Assembly: GCF_003172875.1 (NCBI RefSeq)
Contig: NZ_QGKM01000010.1
Location: 36,420-100,419 of the forward strand
Direction of reading: 5' to 3'
Length of the DNA: 64,000 nucleotides
Source: Leucothrix pacifica
GTDB lineage: Bacteria; Pseudomonadota; Gammaproteobacteria; Thiotrichales; Thiotrichaceae
Positions 1 to 7,582 of this stretch are shown piece after piece. Below the pieces are notes generated by a model. That model saw only the letters and a list, made by a program, of their open reading frames with translations, made no database searches and was not told the DNA's origin. A program made the position numbers and the translations under genes. Positions within the stretch are counted from its first letter, which is position 1. Each line of letters starts with the position of its first letter.

Positions 1-299
1 AAGTCTTTTTTCAGTGTAGCGCTTTGTTCTTCCCGAGAGATATTGCTGTATTTAACCTTTACTCCTGCATTGCGTGCGGCAAAGTTGAACACCTTTAACA
101 TACGATTGAGGTCACGCCGGTTTCCGTACTTGGGAAAGTCTTCACGGTAGGTGTCAATAATCGAGTTATGCACTTCACTCACTGCCTGAAAGCTTCGGCT
201 CTCCGCATAAGCCGCCACCGCTTCCGGCATGCCACCCACAAAATAATACTGTCGTAACGGCCACCTTGTCAGATTATTATTTTTGGGGTGTATTTTCAT
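1..299 (-). pseudogene. remnant of an AAA ATPase, DUF4143 (C-terminal) domain, truncated
   Basis: The reverse strand encodes about 99 codons running off the left edge. After roughly a dozen unrelated residues it reads YYFVGGMPEAVAAY, the hallmark at the start of the DUF4143 region of COG1373-type ATPases, followed by a typical TYREDFPKYG segment. In intact members this motif lies about 170 residues in, after a P-loop AAA domain. Here an in-frame stop (317-315) sits just upstream of the first ATG, so the ATPase half is absent. The gene is therefore 5'-truncated; its 3' end lies outside the window. I infer a decayed accessory gene. An internal re-start producing a DUF4143-only protein cannot be excluded. 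Confidence 0.6.
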
Positions 300-332
300 A
301 ACTTGATTATGATTTTAGGGGTGTAATTTCGT
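270..332. repeat. two imperfect 30-bp direct repeats
   Basis: Units at 270-299 and 303-332 match at about 24 of 30 positions and share the core GGGGTGTA. They lie at the 5' end of the truncated DUF4143 remnant, so they may be a deletion or recombination scar. The match is modest and AT-rich, so chance cannot be excluded. Confidence 0.35.
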
Positions 333-335
333 AAT

Positions 336-1061
336 CTAATCCTCATCACTATCCCACCTAGAATACTTAGCAATATATCCGACACTAACAAACATTAATA
401 CAAATGGCGCTTTTAGCATCGCCCAATCAAAAGGATCTGGGATAAAAACAGTGAAAATCAACATGACTACACCTCCCCAGAAAGCAATAAGGCTCAGTCG
501 GTACAGCACCTTACCCCAAGCGCTAGTGTAAAAATCTGCATACTTAATCGTCTTACCTAAGCCATCAGGATTCAAGGTTTGCACATGCTGCTTAAAATCC
601 TTCAGCAATCGGTCATAATCATTGTCTTTCTTCTGCCAGCCACTTGGATTTAAGGAAAAAGTCTCTCCGTTAGTAAGCTTCAGTCGAAAGGTACCGCCAC
701 TCAAATGGACATCTTTAAAGCTAGCTATGTCGTCCAACCGACACGTCTCGGCTTTCTTCACACGCTTTAAATTACGAGCGAAGTATTCAACAGTAATCTG
801 TTGCTCATCGAAACTTACTCTCACTGGGAGGCAGGTTAGCCGGGAAGTAATGTAACTAACAAAAAAATACGGAATAATCACCAGCGACAACACAAAATAA
901 GCAGTAAAATCTACTCCAACTACCGCTTCAATATCTTCGTTATAAATCAAGGAAAGAATGATCGGAGTGATATAAAACAATAGGAATAAGGGGTAGTACC
1001 AATAACTAAAGACAAAAATTTCATACTTAGGTGCTACATTCCTTGGGGTTTCTTGAGACAT
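336..1061 (-). CDS. hypothetical inner-membrane protein, four predicted membrane segments
   Basis: A 241-residue protein that I do not recognise as a named family. Two hydrophobic segments lie close together near the N-terminus (about residues 20-45 and 52-75). A soluble middle domain of about 100 residues follows, with SFDEQQITVEYF and a strand-rich GGTFRLKLTNGETFSL stretch resembling a PH-like fold. Two further hydrophobic segments lie near the C-terminus, and the tail is acidic (WDSDED). The start at 1061 is preferred over an ATG 24 bases upstream because AGGAAG sits six to eight bases before it. The gene stands alone between the DUF4143 remnant and dapD. Function unknown. Confidence 0.6.
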   Translation of the reverse strand: MSQETPRNVAPKYEIFVFSYWYYPLFLLFYITPIILSLIYNEDIEAVVGVDFTAYFVLSLVIIPYFFVSYITSRLTCLPVRVSFDEQQITVEYFARNLKRVKKAETCRLDDIASFKDVHLSGGTFRLKLTNGETFSLNPSGWQKKDNDYDRLLKDFKQHVQTLNPDGLGKTIKYADFYTSAWGKVLYRLSLIAFWGGVVMLIFTVFIPDPFDWAMLKAPFVLMFVSVGYIAKYSRWDSDED

Positions 1062-1252
1062 GGTCTTCCTTTTCCATATAACCAATCAGTGACTATTTTA
1101 TGTTTTCAAAAGACTCATAATGGCACAATTTTACGTTAAAAAATCTTAATATATACTTAAAACTGAAATGCAATATTTGACGCATACACTAGCTCGTTTG
1201 ATACATGCGTATCGTCAAAATACCAAACATCTTCAAGATGAATGCTCGGAAC

Positions 1253-1282
1253 GAAAAAAGGCCGATGATTTCTCACCGGCCT
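1253..1282 (-). terminator. rho-independent terminator of dapD
   Basis: On the minus strand a ten-base stem AGGCCGGTGA / TCATCGGCCT with one G-T pair and a GAAA tetraloop is followed by a run of six T. It lies about 40 bases past the dapD stop codon. Confidence 0.85.
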
Positions 1283-1321
1283 CTTCAATCTTTAGCACGT
1301 CAACTAAGACTTAATTAAACA

Positions 1322-2218
1322 TCAGTCATTACTATGCAAACTTTCATTCAAGCCGCCCCACAAACCGGAGTCAGTAGCAACCGCTTCAACCGCACCGGAC
1401 ACACTATTACGGCGATACAGCAAACCAGATTTACCTGCTAATTCACGCGCAGCAACCACTTCACCTTCAGGCGTTTTAACCTTAGTACCCGCAGTGAGGT
1501 ATAAACCAGACTCAATGATGCACTCATCGCCCAGCGGAATACCCAAACCAGAATTAGCACCTAACAGGCACTTCTCACCAACTGAAATAATAGTCTTACC
1601 ACCACCAGACAGCGTACCCATAGTAGACGCACCACCACCGATATCAGAGTTTTTACCAACAATCACACCTGCGCTAATGCGGCCTTCAACCATTGAATCA
1701 CCCAGTGTACCTGCATTGAAGTTAACAAAACCTTCGTGCATCACTGTTGTACCTGATGCCAGATGCGCACCTAAACGAACACGATCCGCATCACCGATAC
1801 GCACACCTTCTGGCATGACGTAATCCGTCATACGTGGGAATTTGTCCACTGAAGTAATGGTGATGTGCTGATCTTCAGCAGCAATCAAACCACGCAACTC
1901 TTCGACAGTCGCTGGTAACACTGGTCCTGCTGAAGTCCATGCAACATTCGGCAACATACCGAACATGCCATCCAGATTGATTTCATGTGGCTTGAAGGCA
2001 CACTCAGACAACAAATGAAGCCTTAGATAAACGTCTTCCGTAGATGCTGGCGCTTCTGTCACATCGATTTCAATCTCAACAAAATCGCTTTTGATTACAC
2101 CCACTTTCTGCGCTAAACAGCTTCTGGCGATCTCTTTGTTAGCACGCGGAAACCACGTATCAATTGTTTTTCCACTAGCAACGTCAATATATCGATGACC
2201 AACACGCTTGATTGTCAT
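1322..2218 (-). CDS. dapD: 2,3,4,5-tetrahydropyridine-2,6-dicarboxylate N-succinyltransferase
   Basis: Cytoplasmic enzyme of the succinylase branch of lysine and diaminopimelate synthesis: it transfers succinyl from succinyl-CoA to tetrahydrodipicolinate. The 298-residue protein has an N-terminal domain and then a left-handed parallel beta-helix of hexapeptide repeats from about residue 150, visible in VEGRISAGVIVG, NSDIGGGASTMG and GGGKTIISVGEKCLLGANSG. This is the DapD form found in pseudomonads and actinobacteria rather than the E. coli form. It is somewhat shorter than the pseudomonad enzyme (about 340 residues). AAGGAAG lies five bases before the ATG. Monocistronic, with its own terminator. 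No other dap gene is in the window. Confidence 0.9.
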   Translation of the reverse strand: MTIKRVGHRYIDVASGKTIDTWFPRANKEIARSCLAQKVGVIKSDFVEIEIDVTEAPASTEDVYLRLHLLSECAFKPHEINLDGMFGMLPNVAWTSAGPVLPATVEELRGLIAAEDQHITITSVDKFPRMTDYVMPEGVRIGDADRVRLGAHLASGTTVMHEGFVNFNAGTLGDSMVEGRISAGVIVGKNSDIGGGASTMGTLSGGGKTIISVGEKCLLGANSGLGIPLGDECIIESGLYLTAGTKVKTPEGEVVAARELAGKSGLLYRRNSVSGAVEAVATDSGLWGGLNESLHSND

Positions 2219-2309
2219 TTGTCTTCCTTACAGTCAATGGGGTAAAAATTTGAGCTTGCGCCCAAGGTAATGGCCCGCAGTTTAAAGCCTACCCTGCAAC
2301 AGATCAATA

Positions 2310-2411
2310 TTACCCTTTAAACCACTTCAGACCTTTAGCGATAGCCAGGACAATTAGCCATATCAATATGACTGTCGTTAACAAACCAAAGATATCCACT
2401 GAGATATTCAT
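2310..2411 (-). CDS. 33-residue single-pass membrane miniprotein
   Basis: A 33-codon frame whose ATG overlaps the TGA of the preceding 69-residue gene (ATGA junction), as in translationally coupled genes. The product starts MNISVDIFGL, carries one hydrophobic helix (about residues 8-25) and ends in the basic tail AKGLKWFKG, the layout of a bacterial single-pass microprotein with its C-terminus inside. No family recognised. The overlap plus the sharp hydrophobic/basic pattern support it; the short length keeps confidence moderate. Confidence 0.5.
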   Translation of the reverse strand: MNISVDIFGLLTTVILIWLIVLAIAKGLKWFKG

Positions 2412-2617
2412 TTATCTTTCCATTGAGTCTTACGATGTGACTTCCAGCTACGTGATCTTTCACGCATCAGATCGAAGTCATTATTATAAAGATCAGGCAA
2501 TACCTTAGCCTGACGTTTACTGCGAACATTCATCTCAAAGAACTCACAATATTCCAATACTACATAATACTGTGTTGCTTCATTCTTAGTTTTTGGGAAA
2601 CGGTAATATCTACCCAT
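2408..2617 (-). CDS. small basic hypothetical protein (69 aa)
   Basis: A 69-residue basic protein starting MGRYYRFPKTKNEATQYY, with aromatic residues in the first half and a strongly basic C-terminus (RERSRSWKSHRKTQWKDK). It has a good ribosome binding site, AGGAGAT, about six bases before the ATG. No domain is recognised; the basic tail would suit nucleic acid or membrane-surface binding, but that is a guess. It overlaps the start of the 33-residue membrane miniprotein by four bases, so the two probably form a bicistronic unit. Confidence 0.55.
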   Translation of the reverse strand: MGRYYRFPKTKNEATQYYVVLEYCEFFEMNVRSKRQAKVLPDLYNNDFDLMRERSRSWKSHRKTQWKDK

Positions 2618-2716
2618 CTCTGATCTCCTAAACGATTAATCGTCAAGTGAAACCAAAGCCCCTCATCTGTAATAACTTTCGATAATTCATATCACCATTT
2701 CTCTCAGCTCACCAAA

Positions 2717-2820
2717 GTAGCAGCTCACTGTGCTATTAAATAAGCGCCTTCCGAGTCGTTTAATGAGCTTGTCCATTAAACAGGGAGGCGAAGTGTTTTC
2801 ATAGCACAGTGCGCTGCGAC
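2717..2820. repeat. cruciform intergenic repeat, copy A
   Basis: A 104-bp near-palindrome filling the space after rtcB. The outer arms CAGCtCACTGTGCTAT (2721-2736) and ATAGCACAGTGcGCTG (2801-2816) pair with one mismatch. Inner stems are CGCCT/AGGCG and GTTTAATG/CATTAAAC. The central 53 bp (2741-2793) recur nearly unchanged at 8966-9017, where the flanking arms have a different sequence but are again complementary to each other. It could form a long hairpin in RNA and may also act in 3' end formation of rtcB. Confidence 0.75.
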
Positions 2821-2821
2821 A

Positions 2822-4051
2822 TCACCCCTTTACACACACAACTTGTTTCAAAGTATGCACAATTTCAACCAGATCCTGCTGCGCAGCCATCACAGCCTCA
2901 ATCGGCTTATAAGAAGCCGGTGTTTCATCCAACACACCGGCGTCTTTACGGCACTCAACACCCTCAATAGCCGCTAAATGCTCATCCATTGATACACGAC
3001 GTTTTGCCTCAGTTCGTGACATCACACGTCCTGCACCGTGACTACAGCTGCAGAAACTTTCAGCATTACCCAGACCACGCACAATGAATGACTTCGCACC
3101 CATGCTTCCGGGGATAATCCCCATTTCACCGGCTTGCGCACTCACTGCACCTTTACGCGTTACCCAGACATCTTTATCAAAATGCTGTTCGCGGCTAATG
3201 TAATTATGGTGGCAATTCACCGCTTCAGTGCGTGCTTCAAATGGCTCATCAATGTTATTACGCAACACTTCAAGCGTACGCGCCATCATCACCTCACGAT
3301 TCACCCGCGCATAATCCTGCGCCCATGACACCGCACTAATATACTCACCGAAGTGCTTACTCCCTTCCGGAATATAAGCCAGTTCCTTGTCCGGCAGATT
3401 AATAAACCAACGCTCCATATCTTTCTTGGCTTGGTTTATAAAATGCATACCGATACGGTTTCCAACACCACGCGATCCGCTATGTAACATCACCCACACC
3501 GCGTCGTTTTCATCCAAACAAAGCTCGACGAAGTGGTTTCCGCTTCCCAGCGTACCGAGCTGATTCACGTTATTTCCGTTTTTCAAAAACGCATGCTTGT
3601 CTTGTAGCGCTGAAAATCCGTCTTTCAGTGATAACCAAGCCTGCATGACATCATCAGGGATATCTCCCCAGTTTCCGGTGTCTCGGCTTTTACCTTTTGC
3701 CATGAATCCGTGCGGTACATTCGCCTCGATACCGGAACGAATCGCAGCGAGTGAATCCGGTAATTGATCGGCACGCAAGCTGGTTTTCACCGCCATCATT
3801 CCACACCCTAAATCCACACCTACCGCCGCAGGAATCACCGCACCAATCGTTGGAATCACACTACCAATAGTGGCACCACGCCCCAAATGCACATCTGGCA
3901 TCGCGGCGACCCATTTGTGTATAAATGGCATGGTCGACATATTGCGAAGCTGTTGACGTGAGTTATCGTCAAACTGTACACCGCGTGTCCATGACTTTAC
4001 GGGTACATTTTGAGTCTGGCTGTCGTACATCACTTCGTATGGAGTGTTCAT
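2822..4051 (-). CDS. rtcB: RNA-splicing ligase RtcB
   Basis: GTP- and Mn-dependent ligase that joins 2',3'-cyclic-phosphate or 3'-phosphate RNA ends to 5'-OH ends in RNA repair. The 409-residue length matches the E. coli enzyme. Metal and active-site motifs are all visible: GVDLGCGM (Asp80, Cys83), HSGSRGVGN, CHHNYISRE and, near the C-terminus, SCSHGAGRVMSR with the histidine that is guanylylated. The start at 4051 is preferred to the ATG at 4072 because AAGGA precedes it, and because the sigma-54 promoter at 4090-4107 would place the transcript start near 4080, leaving almost no leader for the earlier ATG. No rtcA, rtcR or archease gene is nearby. Confidence 0.93.
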   Translation of the reverse strand: MNTPYEVMYDSQTQNVPVKSWTRGVQFDDNSRQQLRNMSTMPFIHKWVAAMPDVHLGRGATIGSVIPTIGAVIPAAVGVDLGCGMMAVKTSLRADQLPDSLAAIRSGIEANVPHGFMAKGKSRDTGNWGDIPDDVMQAWLSLKDGFSALQDKHAFLKNGNNVNQLGTLGSGNHFVELCLDENDAVWVMLHSGSRGVGNRIGMHFINQAKKDMERWFINLPDKELAYIPEGSKHFGEYISAVSWAQDYARVNREVMMARTLEVLRNNIDEPFEARTEAVNCHHNYISREQHFDKDVWVTRKGAVSAQAGEMGIIPGSMGAKSFIVRGLGNAESFCSCSHGAGRVMSRTEAKRRVSMDEHLAAIEGVECRKDAGVLDETPASYKPIEAVMAAQQDLVEIVHTLKQVVCVKG

Positions 4052-4074
4052 ATCAATATCCTTGCTTTTCATTA

Positions 4075-4157
4075 TTTTCAGATATTACATTGCAGCTGCT
4101 ATGCCAACTTTTATCAAAATCCCATATCATACTGATATTTATATATTTATCTGAAAA
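4075..4157. repeat. 10-bp inverted repeat flanking the rtcB promoter
   Basis: TTTTCAGATA at 4075-4084 and its exact complement TATCTGAAAA at 4148-4157 bracket the sigma-54 element of rtcB. The left copy falls at the expected transcript start and the right copy about 70 bases upstream. It could be a pair of activator or operator sites, but chance in an AT-rich stretch is possible. Confidence 0.35.
4090..4107 (-). promoter_or_regulatory. putative sigma-54 promoter of rtcB
   Basis: On the minus strand TTGGCATAGCAGCTGCAA matches the -24/-12 consensus (TGGCAC-N5-TTGCA): GG and GC are separated by exactly ten bases and only three less constrained positions differ. It lies about 40 bases before the chosen rtcB ATG. 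In E. coli the rtc operon is known to be sigma-54 dependent and activated by RtcR. This fills much of the otherwise empty gap 4052-4381; I see nothing else there apart from the flanking inverted repeat. Confidence 0.7.
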
Positions 4158-4381
4158 CCAATAATTGCAGCACTACGTCTAATATTAATTTTTAAATATT
4201 TTTAAGGGTATTTTATATCCAAATAGATAACCCAAGAGACTCTATACTGTTTGCAACGCCCAATCCCCTCTCCAACCCTCAAAGCATCTTCTACTCCAAT
4301 CAATTGCTGCGGCCTATTGCCAAATTACACACAACATCTCATCATTGAGTGCTAACCATTACCCACTTAATAAGGAAAACC

Positions 4382-4963
4382 ATGGCGTGCTTTTTTGGAT
4401 TCGGCTCACTCGTTAATACCGCAACACATCGCTACCAACCGGTGACTGCGGCCAAGGTTGATGGCTGGCGGCGTATTTGGGTGAATAATAAGTGCTATGA
4501 GCATGCGTTTTTAAGTGTCGAGCCGGATGAGTCTTCAGCAATCCAGGGCTTAATGGCGCAAGTGCCGGAAGATGATTGGCAGGAATTGGACACCCGCGAA
4601 GTGGGCTATTTAAGGCGTGTACTAACACCTCAGGAATGGATGACACAAGCACACTGCTCAGATGCTCCAGCTGCCTTGATCACAAGCGCGCCAACCAACG
4701 ATACACAGATGTACGTTTTGCAGAACGGAGAATATGCTCAAGCAGCAAAGCCAATCCTATGGTCTTATCTGGAAACAGTCTTGTTTGGCTACTATCAGTG
4801 GTTTGGACCTGAGGGCGTGGACAACTTCATTCAGAGCACGGGCGCATGGACGTCGGTATTGGATGACAGATCACAGCCTATATACCCTCGTTATGTTCCG
4901 GCGGAAGGTGACGCAGCTGAAATAATCGCCCATAAAATAAGCAATCTTAGCCAGACCGTCTGA
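4382..4963 (+). CDS. gamma-glutamylcyclotransferase-like protein
   Basis: A 193-residue protein starting MACFFGFGSLVN. FGFGSLVN is the substrate-binding YGSL-type motif of the GGCT/AIG2 fold, whose members cyclise gamma-glutamyl amines or peptides to 5-oxoproline; an acidic residue in the middle would be the catalytic base. Further family-like features are the WRRIWVNNK strand and ALDEREVGYxR-like segment DTREVGYLRRV. The start at 4382 is chosen over an ATG 33 bases upstream because AAGGAAA precedes it and the family begins at this motif. It is divergent from rtcB. The substrate is unknown; it is not related to EgtC, so a link with the ergothioneine genes is not supported. Confidence 0.65.
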   Translation: MACFFGFGSLVNTATHRYQPVTAAKVDGWRRIWVNNKCYEHAFLSVEPDESSAIQGLMAQVPEDDWQELDTREVGYLRRVLTPQEWMTQAHCSDAPAALITSAPTNDTQMYVLQNGEYAQAAKPILWSYLETVLFGYYQWFGPEGVDNFIQSTGAWTSVLDDRSQPIYPRYVPAEGDAAEIIAHKISNLSQTV

Positions 4964-5063
4964 CAGATGGATAATCAACACACTTAAAACTGTGGCATGA
5001 TTACACTAAATAATAAGGATTGCCCCCCTCTATAAAAGCAATCAATAAACAGAGTGTAAAATA

Positions 5064-5267
5064 ATGAATATAAATAAAATTCAGGCCAACCCTGACTGTA
5101 GTATCCTGCGTAATTATCAAGCTTTGTGTCGAGAAAGTGCTAAGAGCAATGATCAGAGTCCAACACAGCCGATTAAGATCAAAATTTTAGAAAGACTCCT
5201 TAAAAATCACCAGTGTGGGCATCCTGAGCACCACACTGCTGAAGACTGCATGAAGGATATTAGTTAA
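5064..5267 (+). CDS. small hypothetical protein (67 aa)
   Basis: Sixty-seven residues, beginning MNINKIQANPDCSILRNY. The C-terminal half has three histidines and two cysteines in CGHPEHHTAEDC, which could bind a metal, although no known zinc-finger spacing is matched. The ribosome binding site is weak. A short GCCCAT/ATGGGC hairpin (5276-5291) follows, between this gene and the convergent ligase gene, and might act as a weak terminator. No family recognised; could be spurious. Confidence 0.4.
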   Translation: MNINKIQANPDCSILRNYQALCRESAKSNDQSPTQPIKIKILERLLKNHQCGHPEHHTAEDCMKDIS

Positions 5268-5291
5268 TAAGTGCCGCCCATGATGATGGGC

Positions 5292-6527
5292 TCAGTCGTA
5301 CTGCCGCTGATCAGAAATCACTAAGCCGTCATTGGCCAGACTATCAGGGCTGACAAGCTCAACCGCACCACGGATTTTACAAAGCTCACGAATACTGGCA
5401 GAAACTGACTGACGAAGATCATCTGAACCATCTGCCACTTCACAATGTAACGTCATCTGATCACTCTCATCAATCCACTCAATCACCAGTCGCGCTTTCT
5501 GAATTTCAGGATGGCGCTTCACTACCTGATCAACTTGTTCAGGGTGAATAAACATACCACGCACTTTAGCCGTTTGATCAGCGCGCCCCATCCAGCCTTT
5601 AATACGGCGGTTCGTACGGCCGCAAGGACTCTCTCCTTCCATAATCGCCGAAAGGTCGCCGGTAGCGAACCGGATCAATGGGTAATCCGGATTGAACGTT
5701 GTAATAACCACCTCACCCACTTCGCCGTCAGCCACCGGATCTCCGGTACCGGGTCGGACAATTTCAAGATGCACGCCCTCGTCCAGAATCAAACCTGAGT
5801 CCGCTGTTGATTCATAGGCAATCATGCCCAAATCCGCTGTGGCGTAGCACTGCGACGCCTGAATACCACGCTCCAAAAAGAATGCACGCGTAGACGGTGG
5901 AAATGCTTCACCCGATACCATGGCTTTCTTGATGCTACTGACATCCACACCCAACTCATCCGCTTTTTCTAAAATAATCCGCAGGAATGATGGTGTACCA
6001 ATGTACGCAGTCGGCTTCAAATCATGAATGGTATGCACTTGTAACTCTGTCTGCCCGACCCCCGCCGGAATCACAGCACAGCCCAATGCATGACAACCAC
6101 TATCCGCCATCGCACCCGCTGGTGTCAGGTGATAGGAAAAACAGTTATGCACCAAGTCTTCTTTACGAAAACCCGCTGCATACAAACCTCGAGCAAATCG
6201 CCAATAGTCTGCACTTAAGGTTTGTGGCTCATAAATCGGGCCAGGCGATGAGAAGATGTACTTCAACTGACCTTGACCATAGGCAGTCAAACCACCGAAG
6301 GGTCGCATCGCTGCCTGTCGTGAAATCAGTTCAGATTTGCGTGTCACAGGGTATGCGCTTAATTGTTCAGTGTTATTAAACCCGGACACATCAAAGTCTG
6401 CCAAGCTCTCTGCGTAGGCCGGTGCATTGGCTTTAGCATGGACTAGTTGGGCTTTAAGGCTGGCCAGAATCGCCGCATCACGTTCTTCACTCGTACGCTT
6501 TTCCAGCGCATCATAAAATTCAGACAT
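5292..6527 (-). CDS. PaaK-like phenylacetate-CoA ligase family protein (AMP-binding)
   Basis: A 411-residue member of the ANL superfamily, shaped like phenylacetate-CoA ligase, which activates an aromatic or other carboxylic acid to its CoA thioester through an acyl-adenylate. Later core motifs are present: SGEAFPPSTRAF, YATADLGMIAYE, FATGDL and GWMGRADQ, then the C-terminal lid. The P-loop, normally a Thr/Ser/Gly-rich TSGTTG-type stretch, is replaced by FSSPGPIYEP, so ATP use should not be assumed. The start at 6527 has AAGGAAA upstream; a longer start would overlap livF. It is the last gene of the transporter operon, which suggests it acts on the imported substrate. Confidence 0.75.
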   Translation of the reverse strand: MSEFYDALEKRTSEERDAAILASLKAQLVHAKANAPAYAESLADFDVSGFNNTEQLSAYPVTRKSELISRQAAMRPFGGLTAYGQGQLKYIFSSPGPIYEPQTLSADYWRFARGLYAAGFRKEDLVHNCFSYHLTPAGAMADSGCHALGCAVIPAGVGQTELQVHTIHDLKPTAYIGTPSFLRIILEKADELGVDVSSIKKAMVSGEAFPPSTRAFFLERGIQASQCYATADLGMIAYESTADSGLILDEGVHLEIVRPGTGDPVADGEVGEVVITTFNPDYPLIRFATGDLSAIMEGESPCGRTNRRIKGWMGRADQTAKVRGMFIHPEQVDQVVKRHPEIQKARLVIEWIDESDQMTLHCEVADGSDDLRQSVSASIRELCKIRGAVELVSPDSLANDGLVISDQRQYD

Positions 6528-6541
6528 AAAGTTCTGTTTCC

Positions 6542-7354
6542 TTAAGCCAACCAACGTTTACGACGACGATAATGCTTCACATCACGGAAGCTTTTCTTAT
6601 CTCCACCACTCAATCCCAAATAAAACTCTTTTACATCCTCGTTATCAGCCAGAGAAGCAGCTTCTCCATCCATCACCACCCGGCCATTTTCTAAAATGTA
6701 GCCGTAGGTTGCATAACGTAATGCCACCGAGGCGTTTTGCTCAGCCAGTAAAAACGTCACCCCCTCTTTCTCATTCAGGGCTTTAACGATTTCAAAAATT
6801 TCTTCAACCAACTGCGGTGCCAAACCCATTGATGGCTCATCCAGCAAAATTAGTTTTGGTCTGGCCATGAGCGCACGTCCCACTGCCACCATCTGCTGCT
6901 CACCACCAGAGGTATAACCCGCCTGACTCTTGCGACGCTCCCGTAATCGTGGGAAGTAGTTGTAGACCTTTTCTAAGTCATCAGCGATGGCTTTGCGGCC
7001 GTCTTTTCGTGTGTAGGCACCGGTCAGTAGATTCTCCTCTACCGTCAAATGCTCAAAGCAATGCCGACCCTCCATGACCTGCACCACACCACGCTTAACC
7101 AGTTCAGTCGGTGACAAGTTTTCAATACGCTCACCTTCAAAGCTGATAGAGCCTTTGGTGACATCACCACGCTCCGTCTTCAAAATATTGGAGATAGACT
7201 TAATAGTCGTTGTCTTGCCTGCTCCATTTGCACCGAGCAAGGCCACTATTCCGCCTTTGGGGACATCCAGCGACACCCCTTTAAGCACCAGAATCACGTG
7301 ATCGTAGATCACCTCAATATTCTTGATGCTGAGAATCGTATTATCAGTAGACAT
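6542..7354 (-). CDS. livF: branched-chain-type ABC transporter ATP-binding protein LivF
   Basis: One of the two ATPases of a hydrophobic amino acid (HAAT) type importer. Walker A is GANGAGKTTT (41-50), the signature TSGGEQQMVAVGRAL, Walker B LILLDEPSMGLAP, and the switch is LLAEQN, the usual LivF form. A basic tail (KHYRRRKRWLA) extends the standard length of about 240 residues to 270. It lies between the binding-protein gene and the PaaK-like gene, 14 bases from the latter's start. Confidence 0.9.
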   Translation of the reverse strand: MSTDNTILSIKNIEVIYDHVILVLKGVSLDVPKGGIVALLGANGAGKTTTIKSISNILKTERGDVTKGSISFEGERIENLSPTELVKRGVVQVMEGRHCFEHLTVEENLLTGAYTRKDGRKAIADDLEKVYNYFPRLRERRKSQAGYTSGGEQQMVAVGRALMARPKLILLDEPSMGLAPQLVEEIFEIVKALNEKEGVTFLLAEQNASVALRYATYGYILENGRVVMDGEAASLADNEDVKEFYLGLSGGDKKSFRDVKHYRRRKRWLA

Positions 7355-7582
7355 AATATTCCGTTGTTGTTGTTCGGTTGGCCCGCTGCTACATCCAGAA
7401 GCAGCTAAATTTCAACTTCGTCCTATAGTTCTGATGCTCGAGTCGCATGCGATATCGCTAAAACACCACCAAAACCCATAGCCATGAGAGGTAGTAGAGA
7501 GAGAGCGGGATTTGCGAAAAAAATGTTCCCATCGAAGATGGCATTTTTGTAGCAAATACCGCACTCTCTACGGCCCACTAAA

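Noticed and set aside
2741..2793. Core of the cruciform repeat as an integron attC site
   Set aside because: The GTTTAATG/CATTAAAC stem does not match the attC core consensus GTTRRRY, and no integrase or cassette array is present.
4382..4963. GGCT-like gene as a missing ergothioneine step (EgtC-like)
   Set aside because: EgtC is a glutamine amidotransferase-type hydrolase with a different fold, and the gene is 53 kb from egtBD.
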